NCBI GenBank assembly: GCA_026018925.1
Contig: JAKSZU010000003.1
Location: forward strand, 189,941,639 to 190,005,638
Direction of reading: 5' to 3'
DNA from: Tupaia tana
Lineage: Eukaryota > Chordata > Mammalia > Scandentia > Tupaiidae
DNA length: 64,000 bases
Positions 22,390 through 33,878 of the stretch are shown one piece after another (position 1 is the first letter of the stretch; each line of letters begins with the position of its first letter). The notes beneath the pieces are model-generated. The model was not told the DNA's origin, did no database searches, and saw only the letters and a list, made by a program, of their open reading frames with translations. Made by a program: the position numbers and the translations under genes.

Positions 22390-24095
22390 ACAAACTATCT
22401 AAAAATTAGGCAACTTTGATCGAGTGTGGAGAAATAGAAGTAAATAAGAATAGCTATCGGCATTAGCAGTTTCCATCATACGTTGTTCCTGTTGTGTTTA
22501 GTATCAATGATAATAAACATTTATTTAGTTTTCACTGCACAGAAAGAACTTTCTTCCTTATGTAAATGAACAGATATCCCTGCTATGATGAGATTCAGAT
22601 AATAGTATTTTTGTCAAGTTCCTGGAATGCAATTGTTTGAAAGAAGATGATAAATCCATTCCTTTAACAGATTTAGTTTTGCCACAGGGATTTTATCATA
22701 ATTCAGTCATAAATTAATTGCATTCATCTATCAGCCTCCCATAACAAGTCTGATCATGATTGCTTTGTATGTCTCCACTTGGCACACTCGGGTTATATTC
22801 GCTTAACAGGATTATTTATTAATCAGGTATTTATTGAATAGGGTTTAAAAAACTCAGTGGGTCTGATACAAAATGCATTAGATTTATCACTAGGATTATT
22901 TTTATTACAGATACTCATTTAAATGAACTTCATTGTATTTGGGAGAAATAGTTCTTATAAGATGGATATTTTCTCTTAAATATATTTATCCTGGCTTTAT
23001 AAAATACCTGATATGGAGATAATCTAGTTAAAATGAAAAAAATTAACTATATAGCATCTCTATGAATTTGGTATTTAGAGGGAAAAAAAAACAAAGCTTC
23101 TAAATTAATATCTGATAAAAGAATAATCCTAGTTAAGAAATAAAATCCTCCTTGATCCAAATGGCAACTTTAAAAAAAGGTAACCAACAACTATAAAAAA
23201 CTCCCACACCAATAAAATCTGCCAATTGCTATAAAATCCACATCATCAGACTGATATGCCATTTTGTGTCATACTAGAGAGAAATTGTCATTGCAACAAA
23301 GAGCATTTTATTTGAGGACTAAATGAGTAATGACTGCACTTGAAGCTAATGCACAGAGGAAATTGAGGAAAGAGGGCAGGCAATGACTGGGGCCCAAGCT
23401 CCCCTAGATAACTACACTCTCTGAACATTCTAACTCCCATCTTTCATGCCAGCCACCACCTCCACAAAGACAGAAAGATGGAAAACTGGAAAAAGAGAGG
23501 GGATGAAAGATAGTAAGAGAGGCAGGGAAAAAAGAAAATCATAGAATTTGAGAGGTGGAAGAGATTTTACAGAACCACTGAGGGAGAGTAACAATGGTAG
23601 CAGTGCATGAATTGGGAATGTAAAATTATTAAACTAAACTCATTTTTAAAATAGGGGAAAAAATGAAAATGACTCTTGCAATCATTTGAAATAAATATAT
23701 TCCACTGGATTATGTATGCAAATTTAGTGAAATAACCAAGAAAATAGCCATTCCTATAATAAGCTGTAAGAAGCCTAAGATATTTGCATCTTGATTTATA
23801 GACCTTTTCCATGTAAGCAGAAATATTGCAAATAACTGAACTTAGAACTTTTGAAAATGAAAAACATTTATTTTGAAGCAGTGAGATGATATTATCACCA
23901 GTTATTAATAGTTTTCCTATTGAGGTGTCTCTAAGAACAATTGTCCCATGAATAAAAATCACACTCTTCTGTGATTTTTATTCATGAGGGCAGTCTCTCA
24001 GAGCCCATACTTAGTTTGGGGCTCTCCTTGTCTAGCATTAACCCGAACAATTTATAAACTGAGATAAAATGGCCAGAGCAGCCAGGGGAAATCCT
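22390..24095. other. repeat-poor block, candidate conserved non-coding DNA
   Basis: About 1.7 kb without interspersed repeats. It is AT-rich with homeodomain-type cores (TTATTAATCAGG, CATTTAAATG). The minus frame 23567-23962 (131 codons) has no family resemblance and no initiation or splice context that I trust. A perfect 17-bp inverted repeat lies at 23947-23986. Confidence 0.35.
23947..23986. repeat. perfect 17-bp inverted repeat with 6-base loop
   Basis: CATGAATAAAAATCACA, a loop CTCTTC, then TGTGATTTTTATTCATG. The arms are exact complements, giving a 40-base hairpin in unique DNA. Confidence 0.95.
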
Positions 24096-24099
24096 GACA

Positions 24100-24735
24100 C
24101 TGCCCTTAAGACTGGCATTTTCAATCACCATCACTGCATCTAAGACTTGTCTATTTTACTTTATAAATATATCTTGAATGCTTCCACTTCTCTCCTCCAT
24201 GTTTCTCTCTGTCTGTGTCTCCCAGTTCTCTGATCTGGGATTCTGCAGTAGCCTCTACCATGCTTCTTAGAAACCATGACCTATTCTAGCCCTAGTCTTC
24301 TGTGCATTCTGTAACTAGAGGGTTCTGTAACTAGCCCCTTCTCTTTCCTCTCTGCTTTGCTGGCCTGCAATAGCCAGAGTGGCCTTACTAGATATTTAGT
24401 TCCTTCAAAACCAATCTTCTTAGTACCTCAAGGACTTTGTACCTGCTCTTCCTGCTATCTAGCACACTCTGCCCACTCTTTCACCTCTATCTCCAGTGCA
24501 ACCTTTAGATTTTGCTTAACTGCTACTTCTTAAGGAATGCATGCTTTGATTATCTCGCCCCCACCCCCAGAAAGTTCAGATCTCCTTATTATAAGGTCTA
24601 AGAGCAACCTGTGAGCAGATAAAGAGCCTCAGTCTCACGGACTTACTTTTAAAATTTATGTAAGCAGGAATGGTATTTTGCTTCACACATTCGTTTCTCC
24701 AGTGCTAAGTAAATACTCAATATGAGAGATCTTTT
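24100..24735 (+). mobile_element. L2 3' region
   Basis: LINE-2 ORF2 end and 3' UTR in order: CAATAGCCAGAGTGGCC, AAGGACTTTGTACCTGC, CTAGCACACTCTGCCCA, AGTTCAGATCTCC and a final CTCAATATGAG. Frame destroyed. Confidence 0.8.
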
Positions 24736-24764
24736 AAAAGTTCATAGAAATGCATATTATGAAA

Positions 24765-24812
24765 AAACTACACATGGATTTCAAAAAATGTTTGCAACAA
24801 AATAAACTTCTA
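24765..24812. repeat. copy of an unnamed dispersed motif
   Basis: AACTACACATGGATTTCAAA plus CAAAATAAACTTC resembles 1790-1845. It continues beyond the inserted SINE-C at 25080-25140 (CCATGAACTTCTGAAGTACC), so the host is one old repeat. Confidence 0.45.
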
Positions 24813-24814
24813 TT

Positions 24815-25071
24815 TTTTAACATTTATTTTATTCCTTTTATGACAAAGAAAGTGTGCATGAAAGAGAGACAAAGAGCAAGAAAGAGAGAAATGGACATCG
24901 CTGACATGGGCTCACCATGATCCTCTTCTCCCAGCCCTCAAGCTGGTCAGAATCCTGGGTGCTCACATGTGCCTGTGTGTTTCAGGTCAATTCGGGCCCA
25001 AACTGGCAGTTGACCATGTGGTTTCCAGCACTGCCGAGCAGCAAACTATTGCCTGCACCATTATGGCTAGG
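24815..25071 (-). mobile_element. SINE-C
   Basis: ACATTTATTTTATTCCTTTTATGAC start, antisense core, head ending ACCATTATGGCTAGGCC. Confidence 0.75.
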
Positions 25072-25139
25072 CCAGAAACTTGTACTTAATTCCATTTTTT
25101 TGCCATGAACTTCTGAAGTACCTTTGTAAATGTAACTGG

Positions 25140-26379
25140 CTAGTACTAGCCTAAATTAAAACAAACAAAAACCCTAGTGCTAACTGCTATTTTGTGGGTT
25201 TGTGTAAAGGACGTGCTGGGGAAGGCTGAGTGACCTAAAGTTGACTCCCGCTGCAGGGAGGGAGTGAAAATGCTGGCTATGACAGCATCCAGTCAGAAAA
25301 GTACCAGTTTCCCTAATGGGCCAGGGGGATTGCTACTTGACTTAACCAATTTGACCCACACAACTTTTGTCCTTCATTTGTACACACAGACCTGGTTGAA
25401 GACTTGGGCAGGGATTTTTTCTCTATAGAAGTCCATCTTTGTATATACTTGGAGAGGGAGTTTTTTAAGCAAAGCTAGTTGTCTCCCAGTTGAAGTCACT
25501 CATTATAAAGTCTTCCTCCTCAACCAACTTTGTGGTACAGAGATTGGCTCTTCTGGCAATGAGTGATGAGTGACTGATTCCCAGTCTGTACCTACTTAGA
25601 TTTGGTAACATAAATACCTGCTGAATGAATGACTCTAGAGCCACAGAGAGCAGTAACTGTCAACTTGAAAATCAGCTTCTATGGCTGTGCTATTGGAAAA
25701 ACACTTTTAATTCTACTTTGGCTCCCATATTTTAAATTCTGCCAAAATTTATGCTAGCAGGATGCTCCAGGACAACAGACATTACTGCAAAAGACACCTG
25801 ACACAGAAAAATCTCTTTTATCCTCTTTCAATTCTCATGTTCCCATGTCTCTAATGGCAATCTTTTGCTTCCAGAAAATAAGATGAGAACTAAATTGAGC
25901 TTCCTTCAAATGGGACCCTACTTCCATCAGAGTATTCACTCAGAAACTGTTATTTAAAAGTGTGTGTGTGTGTGTGTGTGTGTGGTATCTTTTCCCTGAT
26001 CCTATTATAAAGGATTTATATGGAAGAGAAGCAAGATATTTCAAGACTTTCCCGAATGAACATAATTTTCCCATCACAGTTGATAGCTGTTGCCATGTGC
26101 TTAGGGCAGAAACACGAGTATTCCTGCTCTGCAAACATCATGTCCACACAGAGGTCACCCACAGTTCTGTGGTCCTGTGGAGAGCATTTTAATATGCCAC
26201 TGACTGATGGTTGGATTGCATATGTCACATAAGCTTGACAGAGGGCTGAATTAACGTTAATTAAGACACTCTGTGAGTTCTCTGGATAACCTAAGTCTGA
26301 ACCAGAATTACTGAAAAAACTGCAGGAAAATTTCTGTTCTTCCATGACATCATTTTAGGAATGCCTTACTGAAAACATT
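25140..26379. other. repeat-poor unique tract
   Basis: No SINE in 1.2 kb. (GT)12 at 25960-25984. Overlapping short frames at 25962-26345 on both strands are mutually exclusive and unrecognised. Confidence 0.45.
25960..25984. repeat. (GT)n microsatellite
   Basis: Twelve GT units in unique DNA. Confidence 0.93.
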
Positions 26380-26390
26380 AGATTTGACCC

Positions 26391-26656
26391 TTTTTTTTTT
26401 TTTTTGGAGAGGTTTTTGCTATAGGGTGTGTGCGCTTGCCAGAATGACAGAGAGAGACAGAGAGACAGAAAACGAGAAATCACCCCCCCACCAGGAGAAG
26501 GCCACGCTGCAATCTCTTCTCCATTCTTCTCTTGGGATGTGGGGCACGTACACACACGCTCCCAGCGTGAGTTTAAGCCGCTGGGTCCAGGATGCGAACC
26601 GCGGTAGACTACATGTGAGTCCAGCGACATAGCCATTATGCCAACTGTTGGTCCCA
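26391..26656 (-). mobile_element. SINE-A
   Basis: Poly(T), GGAGAGGTTTTTGCTATAGG, end GTTGGTCCC. TSD AGATTTGACCC (26380-26390) and AGATTTGACAC (26657-26667). Confidence 0.94.
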
Positions 26657-26667
26657 AGATTTGACAC

Positions 26668-28042
26668 TCTTTACAAAACCACATAGGAATCTTTTAGTCA
26701 ACTGATAACTCTCGTAAGCAAAATTTGTTTCTGAAATACTGGTTCCTGTGGTACCTGTCTTTCAAGGTTCTGATTTTGGCTATATGGCAACATCACAATT
26801 CTGCTTTCTGGTAGCACTAGGTGTTTAACCCTAGAATCTTATCTCTCTGAGAAGTATATACAGATCACAGTCCAGTTCTTAAATATATATTTTACTTCTT
26901 GTTATAAGCATAAGAGACCATGGCAACTGAGGTGCTTTTACATGTACATTTTCCGTTTAACTTCATTTTTTTCATTAAAAGCATCCTTTAACTGATTATT
27001 CTTACATAATTCCTCAAACCTTATCTACTCATAAATGTCAGGCTGAGTTCTTAGATTGTCAGTTAAAAGGCCTAGATTTGTTTCAATTCTGCCACAACTC
27101 TTTAACTTCCTCTTCTTTTGCTGATATATATATTTTTTAATGATGTTAACATCATGTTTCGCTGCTATGGTGAAGAAGGCTGCTTGATCCTTCCACCATC
27201 AACTAGAAGCCCCCACCGTGGCCTTGCAGTTCATAGGCCTTTAAGACTGCCCCTGAGTGAGTCAAACAATAGATCATGAAGGATCCTGTAGCCAGACTGA
27301 AAGGAAATTCCAAATTCTGCCCCAAAGGACTAATTGAACTTAGCAATTTGTTCTCTTTCATAAAAAAAATACTTGTAGTACCTTTTTGTAATACACAATA
27401 CGCTACCATGTGGATTTCTGCAGAATTCTGGAACAATGCCAAAGCAACAATAGCTCTTTTTCTTAAGGAATAAGACCCATATGTCAAAATTTATCTAGAA
27501 ACTCAATTTGGCTTGCTGCTTCATCATGCTAGGAGAATAACTACAAAATTATATTACAGTTCATTATGTCCAGGGGGATCCCAATTTATTACGATTCGTG
27601 CCAGAGAAGTACAGTAGCCTCAGCGATGGCTATTGCTGTATGGAGATGTGCCAGTCTCCTAATAGTATGAGTGGATCATAATACCATACTTGGTTTGTAC
27701 AAATGTTTAATTGACATGAAAGATTCAATGGCTAGTGGAGATAAATTATAATCCTCAATTCCTTTTTAGCTCCATCTAATTTACCCAACAGACTGACAGG
27801 CCATATATACTTGTGCGTGAATTCACTTCACACACAAATGTGTTGTTGCATGACAAACACAATGCTGAACATCAACTTCCTCTGTGAAAAGAGCTGAAAT
27901 AGTATCACTAACTTCAGAAAGCTCAGCCTTCCTATTTATGTTTAGGGTCAAAAGAGTAACACTAGAGGATAATCAGGATTTCCTCAATTATTAATAAGAC
28001 ATGGGAAAACTTTCAAAACAGAAGTTTTAGGTGTATACAGAA
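26668..28042. other. repeat-poor block
   Basis: About 1.4 kb without SINEs. A weak MIR-like stretch is possible near 27040-27120 (GGCCTAGATTTGTTTCAATTC). The 94-codon minus and 65-codon plus frames at 27203-27487 overlap each other and lack support. Confidence 0.4.
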
Positions 28043-28056
28043 TCACTTTGGGATTT

Positions 28057-28314
28057 TTTTTTTTTTTAATTTGCTATAGGGCATATGTGCTCGCTGGAAT
28101 AGAAAGAGAGAGAGGGATAGGGAAAGTGTGAAAGCACATCCCCAAGGGAAGGCCACACAACAATCCCTTCTCTGTCATTCTCCTCTTGGGATTTTAGGCA
28201 TGCACAGCAGGCACCTGGCATGTATGTTAAACTGCTGAGCTGAGTCCAGGACTCAAACTGCACAGTTGGCCAAGTGGGATCCAGCTGCCTTAATCACCAT
28301 GCACCCAGTTGGCC
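28057..28314 (-). mobile_element. SINE-B
   Basis: Antisense copy GCTATAGGGCATATGTGCTCG to CACCCAGTTGGCC; TCACTTT flanks both ends as the core of a decayed TSD. Confidence 0.87.
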
Positions 28315-28559
28315 TCACTTTTGAGCATTTTTAAGTTCCAGACTCAGGTCACACTCCAGACTTAGGTTAGATTCTCCAAGGTGGGATCTCAACATCAGTT
28401 TAGTTTAGTTTTTAGTTTTGCTGAAAAGTTCCCTACTCCCCAGGTGATTCCAATGTGCACCTAAATTTTAGAAGAACTGCTGAAACTGTACAATCTGTTT
28501 ATTCCTAAGGTAAAGTAAGTACACACTCAAGCAACCAATATCAATTTACAAATCACTTC

Positions 28560-28900
28560 TGGGAAGATTTTAAAAACCACCTCATGTAATATCTTCATTT
28601 CCCGGAAGGAGAGATGAAGACACACAAAAGTCAAGTGACTTTCCCCAAGTTCTCTCAGCAAGCTAGTGCAAAATTTTACAGCTACATCTTTTTGTTTGTT
28701 CTTGTGTGTGTGTGTGTGTATTTTCTTTTCTTTTCTTTCTTTCTTTTTTTTTTTTTTTTTTTTTTTGGATAGTTGTTTCATCATGTTGCAATTCTCCTGG
28801 CCAAGACTGAAATCAAGCTTGGTCCTCTCATGTGGTCTCAGCTGCCATGGGACTGGGCCTAAAGCTACATCTTCTTACTCTAATCCAGTGTTATTCTAAC
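28560..28900 (-). mobile_element. MIR, interrupted
   Basis: CAAGTGACTTTCCCCAAGTT, AGCAAGCTAGTG and later ACTCTAATCCAGTGTTATTC are the antisense MIR text. The segment 28691-28862 is inserted into it. Confidence 0.75.
28691..28862 (-). mobile_element. non-tRNA retroposon with poly(A), possibly 7SL-derived monomer
   Basis: An 11-bp TSD AGCTACATCTT (28680-28690, 28863-28873) brackets a minus-strand insert: GT/T-rich tail, then about 95 bp with none of the tRNA-SINE text. On the minus strand AGTCCCATGGCAGCTGAG and CTTGGCCAGGAG with AACATGATGAAAC loosely recall 7SL/Alu-left-monomer text. The resemblance is weak; it could be a fragment of another processed RNA. Confidence 0.45.
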
Positions 28901-29345
28901 ATCCATTTTTTAAAGAGTTGAGCTTCTTTTCTTGAGCATTCTTGATCTGATTTATGAATTTTAAAAACATTTGAAGGCATTGCCAGTATGCTATCACATT
29001 AAGTGACCATAAATTCAAGTTTAACCTCTTGGGATGGTCCCTTTGACCAGCACTATGCTAGGAAACATTAGAGATACAAAAATGAGAAAGATTATGCATA
29101 CTCCAAAGAATCTATAATCTGGTAGAAAAATAAGATGAGAGCACACACAGCTCCAATGATAGGCCCACCAAGTGAGGAAACAACGGGGAGCCCTGGGACG
29201 GCTCCTTAGACCGGGATTCCCTGTGCAAACATTAGTAGCCATTGGTGGGGTGACTTAGTTCAGGAGATTAATTTACAGATAATGGGGAATAACTGCATAT
29301 TGGTAATGATACTACAAAGTCCAACCAAAAATTATAGTGTTACCA
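28901..29345. other. old repeat-like and unique DNA
   Basis: 29045-29150 (CACTATGCTAGGAAACATTA with GAATCTATAATCTGGTAG) resembles a common mammal-wide repeat whose family I cannot name; the rest is unassigned. Confidence 0.35.
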
Positions 29346-29348
29346 GCT

Positions 29349-29600
29349 TGGGTCAGCTCTGTAGCCTAGTGGTTAGAGGAGCTAGATCCCACATGACCAA
29401 CCACAGTTCAAATTCTGGCCCCTGAAGCTTGAAAGACAAGACATGTGCAAACATGCCCAGGATTCCAATAGGATGAAGAAAAAGAGAAGGGACTGTAGCA
29501 TGTCCACACCCTACAGGGGAATTCTTTCTCTGTCTTTGTTTCTCTCTGGTGAGAACAGGCATGCTCTGCCAATTAAAATAAGTTTTAAAAAGTATTATCA
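29349..29600 (+). mobile_element. SINE-B
   Basis: Head GGTCAGCTCTGTAGCCTAGTGG, body AGAGAAGGGACTGTAGC, end CTGCCAATTAAAATAAG. Confidence 0.82.
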
Positions 29601-29921
29601 CCTTGATAAACAATAGGAACGTAGGCTTTTATTCACTGTGGAATACGTTACAACTCACTAATGAGCTTTGAACCTCAACTGTATGAATAATGTGAAACTA
29701 TAGATTTTATACTCTCTTACATTAATATCTTTACTAAGTTCCCCCATGAGACAGTATCAGGAGCACAAAGGGTAATACCCACATAGTGAAAACAATACAA
29801 CTATGAAAATAATACTGTAGAAGAATATGTAGTCACATTGAAAATGTTCGTAGCATATTTTGAAGTTAAAAAATTATAAAATAGTATATGTAATATAATC
29901 CTCTTTAAAAAAAGAAATACA

Positions 29922-30190
29922 GGGACCAGCAGTTAGCGTAATGGCTATGTCGCTGGACTCCCATGTAGTCGAACGCGGTTCGAGTCCCAGACCCGGTGGC
30001 TTAAACTCACGCCGGGCGCGTGTGCGTGTGTGCCCAAGATCCCGAGAGGAGAATGGAGGAGAAGGGATTGCGGCGTGGCCATCCCCCCTGGGGGGTGATT
30101 TCTCGCTTTCTATCTCTCTGTCTGTCTCTGTCTGTCTGGCGAGCGCACGCGCCCTATAGCAAAAACCTCTCCAAAAAAAGAAAAAAAAAA
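29922..30190 (+). mobile_element. young SINE-A with intact Pol III boxes
   Basis: Best type copy in the window. A box TAGCGTAATGG, B box GGTTCGAGTCC, body with CATCCCCCCTGGGGGG hairpin, end CCTATAGCAAAAACCTCTCC and a long A tail. The 14-bp TSD AAAAAAGAAATACA is perfect at 29908-29921 and 30191-30204. The head is tRNA-like and the remainder tRNA-unrelated. Confidence 0.97.
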
Positions 30191-30344
30191 AAAAAAGAAA
30201 TACAAATTTTTATATACAGTTGTGGGAAATATATCCCAAAGAGTTAAGAGTAGACACCTCTAAATAATGGAATTATGAGATTATTTTTATAATAAGGAAA
30301 TAATTTTTAAAAGAATTATTAATTTAATTTTAGTTAATATTATT

Positions 30345-30497
30345 ATTTTTAAATTTGCTATGAGTCATGTGCACTTACCAGAGAGAGAGAGAAAGAGAGA
30401 GAAAGAGAGAAAGCAAGCTACCAGGTCTGGGATTTGAACCATGTTTAGCCATGTGGGAGTCCAGCACCTTAACCTCCACGCCACCTGCCAGCCCAAG
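30345..30497 (-). mobile_element. SINE-D
   Basis: Short antisense copy: GCTATGAGTCATGTGCAC, a GA-rich stretch, then AAGCTACCAGGTCTGGG and head GCCACCTGCCAGCCC. Confidence 0.85.
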
Positions 30498-30535
30498 AAA
30501 AGAATTTTTAAAATTCAATAAAAGTAAACGTTTGT

Positions 30536-30715
30536 GGAGCCAGCAGGTGGTGGCGTGGTGGTTAAAGGCACTGAATTACCACGTGGCCGACCATAGTTTG
30601 AGTCCTGGACCTGGCGACTTGCTTTCTCACTCTCTCTCTGTCCCTCACTGGTCAAATTGAAATAAACAAATGAATAAATAAATAAATAAAGTTAAATAAA
30701 ATAATTATTTAAAAA
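30536..30715 (+). mobile_element. SINE-D
   Basis: Head GGAGCCAGCAGGTGGTGGCG, then GACTTGCTTTCTCACTC and an AAATAAAT tail. It lies 40 bp from an antisense SINE-D, giving an inverted pair. Confidence 0.88.
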
Positions 30716-30719
30716 AAAG

Positions 30720-30845
30720 TAACCCTTTGTGTAGATTCACTTAATATCTCAACCTTAATTTTCTTTTCTATAAAATAGGAATAATAATTGTTACAGCACA
30801 GGATTATTAATTAGATAAAATGATGTAATGTCTGTTAAAAAAGAA
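30720..30845 (+). mobile_element. MIR remnant
   Basis: TTAATTTTCTTTTCTATAAAATAGG with TTAATTAGATAAAATGATG is the 3' half of MIR. Confidence 0.6.
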
Positions 30846-30895
30846 AAACAACTTTTGATATTATGAAATGCATACTTATTTATCATGTTCCCATC

Positions 30896-31153
30896 TTTTT
30901 GAGAGAGATATTTTTGCTATAGGGTATGTGCGCTGGCTGGAGAGACCGACACACAAGTAGAGAGACAGAAAGCAAGAAATCATCTCCCAGGAGAGACAGT
31001 CACGCTGAAATCCCTTCTCCATTCTCTTCTCAGGATTTTAGGTACTCAGGCACAGGTGCCTGACATGAGTTTCAAGTTGCCAGGAATGGGACTCGAATCA
31101 TGGTGGCCATGTGAGAATCCAGCACATTAACCACTATGCCACCTGCTGGCCCC
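30896..31153 (-). mobile_element. SINE-A/B intermediate
   Basis: GCTATAGGGTATGTGCGCTGG to CACCTGCTGGCCCC. Decayed TSD TCATGTTCCCATC (30883-30895) and 31154-31166, two mismatches. Confidence 0.88.
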
Positions 31154-31214
31154 TCATGTTACCCTCTCTCATCACCAACACCAACATCAATGATTCTGAT
31201 GGATTCACTCCTCC

Positions 31215-31475
31215 TAAGCACAGTAGGTAGAAGAGAATATGGTATTAAGTGCTTGGCTTTAACAGACAGATGCAAATCCTGGTTTACACACTGTGACCTT
31301 TGGCAAGTTACTCAATGTCTCAAACTAAGCCTCAGTTTCCTCATCTGTTAAAGGAAAATGAAAATTCCCACCTCACAGGGCTATTGTGAGAATTAAATGA
31401 GTTAATATTTGTATTTAGCATGTAATGAGAACTCTTCAAGTGTTAGCTATTATTGTTGTTAATGGTAAACAATCA
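31215..31475 (+). mobile_element. MIR
   Basis: Nearly full length: GTGACCTTTGGCAAGTTACT, CCTCAGTTTCCTCATCTG, ACCTCACAGGGCTATTGTG and GAATTAAATGAG occur in order. Confidence 0.88.
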
Positions 31476-32469
31476 TCATAATAATTACACTATTAGCAAA
31501 TTGATTAGAAAAGAGCAGAAGATAAACAGAGACTGTGGCTAGTATCAAGAAAAACAGAATTAGCTTGTGAAAACTGCTCTGGATCCAAAATTCTGACATA
31601 AAACACAGGGTGGAGTAGAAAAGGGTGGGGTTGACGGGGTTCTTTCTCACTAACTCAACACTCAGAAGAATCTTTAGTCAAAGACAATAGCTAGGTGACA
31701 AGTCCTTGACAGAATACTCCAATTAACCTCCTATTCAGTTTCCAGGCATCTTGCATTTTCATTCTGTATGATCCTTACCAATTGTAGCAAAACACTCCAC
31801 ACCACTGGCACTTCTCACCACCTGTGCCAACACCAATCTGAATGGAGGCTCAGTTAGGCTCTCTGGCCCTGTCCTGCATTCACTTCTTTACTTGGCCACT
31901 GCCCGGTGATTTCCCGGTCATTTCCTAACCAATCCATGCCCTGAAAACCTCTCATAGATAATTCAGCTTCCTCATCCATTTAACAGCCTCAGATCTACTT
32001 TATTTTCTCTGTGACAAGTAAGTGAGGGTCCAAGGTGACCAGATCATCAATGTCTTCGTTACCACATGTCCTAAACCCCATACGTGGCTTTCTGACTAGC
32101 CTTAAGCTAACAGATTTAAAACACCCTGATGAGGGAGTAGAACATGTTTGACAAAATCTGGTTGAACTGATTCAGATAAAATGGGAATATTAAAAAAAAA
32201 AAAGGTCTATAGGTGTGACTTCACCAGAAAATTATATTGGAAGTGGTCTCCAGGTAATCTCAGGAGAAAACAAACAAACAAAAAAAGAAAGTCAAATGCT
32301 TAAATGCCAACTCACAGGGATGAATAATAAATTGTAGGTTAAAATATATTTGCCTACATGAAAATAAAGCATAAAGGAAGAAAGAATAAAATAGAAATTA
32401 AGAAAGGAAAATAGCAATGGTGGTCTTGAGGGGTATATATACTATAAACTAACAGTTAAATAGATGATT
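31476..32469. other. unassigned DNA
   Basis: 31640-32160 has a long pyrimidine-rich, LTR-like composition but no terminal repeats that I can define; the rest is A-rich. No gene signal. Confidence 0.4.
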
Positions 32470-32485
32470 AAAATGATCTATTTCT

Positions 32486-32739
32486 CTTTTTTTCTTAAAA
32501 AAAAAAAAAGATTTTTGCTATAGAGTGTTGTGCTTGCCAGAGAGACAGAAAGTGAGAAATCACCCCCCAGGGGGGATGGCCGCACCGTAATTTCTCCTCC
32601 TCCCTTCTCTTTTTAGGACTTGGAGTACGCATGGACATGTGCCCAGTGTGAGTTTCAAGCTGCTGGGTCCAGGACTCTAACCATGGTCAGCCCATGTAGC
32701 AGTCCAGTGACATAACCACTATGACATCTGCTGGCCCTG
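32486..32739 (-). mobile_element. SINE-A
   Basis: Minus-strand copy ending CTGCTGGCCC. The 16-bp TSD AAAATGATCTATTTCT is perfect at 32470-32485 and 32740-32755. Confidence 0.95.
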
Positions 32740-33599
32740 AAAATGATCTATTTCTAAACCTACATATGAACTTGACATTTTGATAAGATATTGCAGTGAT
32801 AAGCAACTTCACCAAACTTAGGCTGCAAAGTTGGTAGAAAACAATAAAACACTTTGTCAGAAAGACTAAATTCCACAATGCTGAGCTTGCAAGAGGATAG
32901 CAAATAAAGACTACAAGGAGGTTGTTTAGAATAAGATAGACTGTTTAAGATCCAGTGTTCGAGTTATAGGACATAATAATAAAGGGTAACAGGGAGAAGA
33001 CAGTACTTATCAATTCTTTTTTGGCTCTGATTTAATTTTCTTTCTGGGAAGAACAGAACAAGAATCAAAAAGAAGGACTCAAAGCCCCATTGAAGATGTA
33101 AGATAGTAAGAAAACAGCATGAAGTCACTTCAGGTGAATTCAAGTTTGCAAGCTTAGACGAATTACATCCCAAGGTACTGAAAGAACTTGAGGGCTAGTG
33201 TGCAGAATCAATATTAGTAACTTTGAGACATCCCAAAGGACGGAGGAAGTGTCAGGAGAATGGAGATAAGCAGAGGTTTTGTTTAGATTTTTAAAAAGTA
33301 AAAGTAGATGAGACATAGATATAGCCCAAAGAACTTCACTAAACTGCCACCCAAAACATACTAGATATTAAGAAATGGAAGTATGTGAAGCTCATATCTT
33401 TTTTTTTTCTTTTTAGACAGATCAATCAAGCTATCATTAGAAGAATGCCACAGAGTATCTCTTAATTTCAAAAAGGTATTTAACTAAACCTCAGGAAAAT
33501 CCTTATGGATAAGATCAAGAACAACCAGCCGACTAAGTTGATGGATGTCAGCGTGTCTTAGTAAAAATAGCCAGAATAGTATGTTTAGATATAACCTAT

Positions 33600-33795
33600 T
33601 CAAAAAAAATTTTTGTATTTCATTTTTGTTATTATTTATACATTTAATTGCTATACATCATTTAGATTGTAAAGAGACTTTACCCAGCATGATATACACC
33701 TCAGTCCAGCCCAGTTGAGAATACGATACACATTCACATAAACAATAAAACCATCTCTGTAAATTTTACTGACAACTTGGAAAAACTTCAAAGAC
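33600..33795 (-). mobile_element. lineage L1 3' UTR, 5'-truncated
   Basis: The minus-strand text matches 18490-18600: GGACTGAGGTGTATATCATG, CTGGGTAAAGTCTCTTTA and AATGTATAAATAATAA. Confidence 0.88.
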
Positions 33796-33878
33796 AAGCT
33801 TATCAAACTTATCAAATTTCCAATTGCCAAAGCAGGAAGACTAGTAAATAATCTGGATGAGGAATAAAAATTTGAATT

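Noticed and set aside
29922-30000. tRNA gene
   Set aside because: The head has Pol III boxes but is followed by a SINE body and A tail, with TSDs; it is a retroposed SINE and the cloverleaf arms are not complete.
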